Positions 62,803 to 64,000 of a stretch of 64,000 nt of DNA are shown piece after piece. The notes below the pieces were generated by a model that was not told the origin of the DNA, ran no database searches, and saw only the letters and a list, made by a program, of their open reading frames with translations. The DNA is from Endozoicomonas ascidiicola. Its GTDB lineage: Bacteria; Pseudomonadota; Gammaproteobacteria; Pseudomonadales; Endozoicomonadaceae. The translations under genes were made by a program, and so were the position numbers. The stretch spans positions 111,865 to 175,864 of the forward strand of contig NZ_LUTV01000008.1 of the NCBI RefSeq assembly GCF_001646945.1, in the 5' to 3' direction. How positions within the stretch are numbered: the first letter of the stretch is position 1; each line of letters opens with the position of its first letter.

Positions 62803-64000
62803 TTAATTAACCACTGTCGTATTGCTGTTGGAGCTGGTCACTGGCAAAACGGTTGTTGTATTATTGCCATTGTCTAGAGGTAAGTTTTGAAGAAAATAAG
62901 CGAGTTCTTCGATTGCAGACTGAACCTTTTTCTCTGAGAACTCAATGAGCCTCAACTCACTCTCAACAGCTAGATCAAAGACCTCATCAGAGCTATCGCC
63001 AGACGCCTCGGCTCTATAAGGTATATTCTGATTTAACAATTCATTAGGAGCCAGTGCTGCGGTGCTGGGCCGATATTTGATTTGGCTCAGAAATACAAAA
63101 TAACTTTTCTCAATCCCTTGTAAGTGCTTAATTACTTTTCGCTTTTGTTGCGAGTCTGTAATACTCATTGGGCGCCCATTATCTCTGCAAATTAACGTTT
63201 CTTTACGCTCGGACAGCATCATTTCTCGTAGTTGCAAAACGGCGTGAAGATTGAGTAGTTTATTCCCCATATCACCCAAGCCTATTCCCCTTATCTGGTG
63301 TTCAGGCACTTTTTGGACCTTTCTTAACATTTTCAAAAGATCTCGCAACATATTGTCCAACGTGCGATAAGGCTGTGTTAACAGTTTTCCCGGAACTGAT
63401 TTCGGTAGCGCTCCTTCTTCAGGATGCTCACACCATCGCGCTTTAAATGCTGTAAACCTCTCACTATTCAGCTTTGATATTTCCACCTTAATTTTTTGTT
63501 CTGCGCCCGTTGCCATTTCAACAGGTGCCGTATTGTTCAGTGCCGTCGTAACTTCATTATTGCCTATAAATGGTGCGGAAGTTGGCGCCGGTGTTGTTTC
63601 TTTTAATGTCGTCGTTACTGTTGATTCTGATGCTGTGGCAGGTGCCGATGTGGTTGATGGCGCTGTCGTCGTAGCTGTCGGTGTCGTTTCTATTAACGTC
63701 GTCGTTAGCCCCGTCGTTTCCGGTGGTTCTGATGTTGTGGCAGGCGCCGATGTGGTTGATAGCACTGTCGTCGTGGCTGCAACTGTCGGTGTTGTGTCTG
63801 TTACCGTGGTCGTTAGCCCCGTCGTTTCTGGTTGTGCTGTTGTGGTCGGCGCCGATGTGGTTGATGGTGCTGTCGTCGTGGCTGCAACTGTCGGTGTTGT
63901 GTCTGCTACCGTGGTCGTTAGCCCCGTCATTTCTGGTTGTGCTGTTGTTGTCGGCGCCGATGTGGTTGATGGTGCTGTCGTCGTGGCTGCAACTGTCGGT
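62803..64000 (-). CDS. Threonine-rich mucin-like repeat protein (N-terminus outside window)
   Basis: The frame is open from the right window edge to TAA at 62803-62805; the first Met visible (63930) lies inside the repeats, so the true start is beyond the edge. At least 125 residues consist of imperfect repeats of about 35 residues of Thr, Ala, Ser and Pro (units like GLTTTVADTTPTVAATTT followed by APSTTSAPTTTAQPE), like mucin or O-glycosylated stalks. The C-terminal 240 residues are a helical, charged domain of no known family (KIKVEISKLNSERFTAFKAR..., QIRGIGLGDMGNKLLNLHAV), ending in an Asn/Thr/Val tail. No membrane anchor is visible in this part. A surface or host-interaction protein is plausible. 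Confidence 0.7.
   Translation of the reverse strand, partial: PTVAATTTAPSTTSAPTTTAQPEMTGLTTTVADTTPTVAATTTAPSTTSAPTTTAQPETTGLTTTVTDTTPTVAATTTVLSTTSAPATTSEPPETTGLTTTLIETTPTATTTAPSTTSAPATASESTVTTTLKETTPAPTSAPFIGNNEVTTALNNTAPVEMATGAEQKIKVEISKLNSERFTAFKARWCEHPEEGALPKSVPGKLLTQPYRTLDNMLRDLLKMLRKVQKVPEHQIRGIGLGDMGNKLLNLHAVLQLREMMLSERKETLICRDNGRPMSITDSQQKRKVIKHLQGIEKSYFVFLSQIKYRPSTAALAPNELLNQNIPYRAEASGDSSDEVFDLAVESELRLIEFSEKKVQSAIEELAYFLQNLPLDNGNNTTTVLPVTSSNSNTTVVN
63590..64000 (-). repeat. Imperfect ~105-bp tandem repeats encoding Thr-rich units
   Basis: Near-identical blocks recur (for example GTCGTCGTGGCTGCAACTGT near 63770, 63875 and 63980; GTTAGCCCCGTC near 63702, 63813 and 63918), spaced about 105-110 bases. 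The array continues past the window edge. Confidence 0.9.

Overview
The window is chromosomal DNA of a gammaproteobacterium. The sdhCDAB-sucAB-lpdA-sucCD cluster divergent from gltA, the complete general secretion pathway (type II secretion) cluster, a SoxR-controlled RND efflux operon and a yqhC/yqhD pair are all gammaproteobacterial. Several long, low-complexity or effector-like proteins without clear relatives point to a host-associated marine lineage of the Endozoicomonas type; that genus-level assignment is inference from gene style only.

Region 1 (1 to about 17.6 kb) is one end of a temperate prophage whose other end lies left of the window. It carries a GpA/Nu1-type terminase, small phage proteins, a lysis cassette (3-TM holin, T7-type amidase, coiled-coil membrane protein), a CARB/PSE-like class A beta-lactamase as cargo, a ParB-methyltransferase fusion, a replication/recombination block (primase-helicase, SSB-like protein, Sak4-like ATPase cut by an in-frame TAG), a pair of unknown genes behind a perfect LexA box, and an integration module (DUF2924, large serine recombinase, HTH protein). 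A cluster of AGCAACTC repeats next to the primase-helicase resembles origin iterons, and a string of four hairpins between the terminase genes looks like a small structured RNA.

Region 2 (17.7-18.9 kb) holds an AT-rich gene for a possible clan CD cysteine peptidase-like protein and tRNA-Val and tRNA-Asp genes. Region 3 (19.0-29.9 kb) is the type II secretion system: gspEFGHIJKLM on the minus strand and gspCD divergent on the plus strand. Region 4 (30.0-38.8 kb) has a UbiA-family prenyltransferase, a 1162-residue membrane-anchored repeat protein, yqhC/yqhD for aldehyde stress, and a 624-residue orphan.

Region 5 (39-52.3 kb) is the TCA-cycle block, with promoters visible between sdhC and gltA. 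Region 6 (52.4-56.3 kb) interrupts the downstream flank of gltA: a frameshifted PEP-synthase/dikinase-like gene with an unfamiliar C-terminal half, preceded by five CATGAGG heptamers, and then a decayed second copy of the 3' end of gltA. Region 7 (56.3-64 kb) holds another orphan, soxR with a textbook SoxR-box/19-bp-spacer promoter driving an efflux MFP-RND pair, a VanX/DdpX-type dipeptidase, and the C-terminal part of a threonine-rich, mucin-like repeat protein that runs off the right edge.

The best candidates for undescribed biology are the SOS-box-controlled gene pair at 12.7-14.9 kb, the dikinase-like gene with a novel C-terminus sandwiched between gltA and its fragment, and the effector-like orphans. 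All calls come from reading the sequence; no database search was run.
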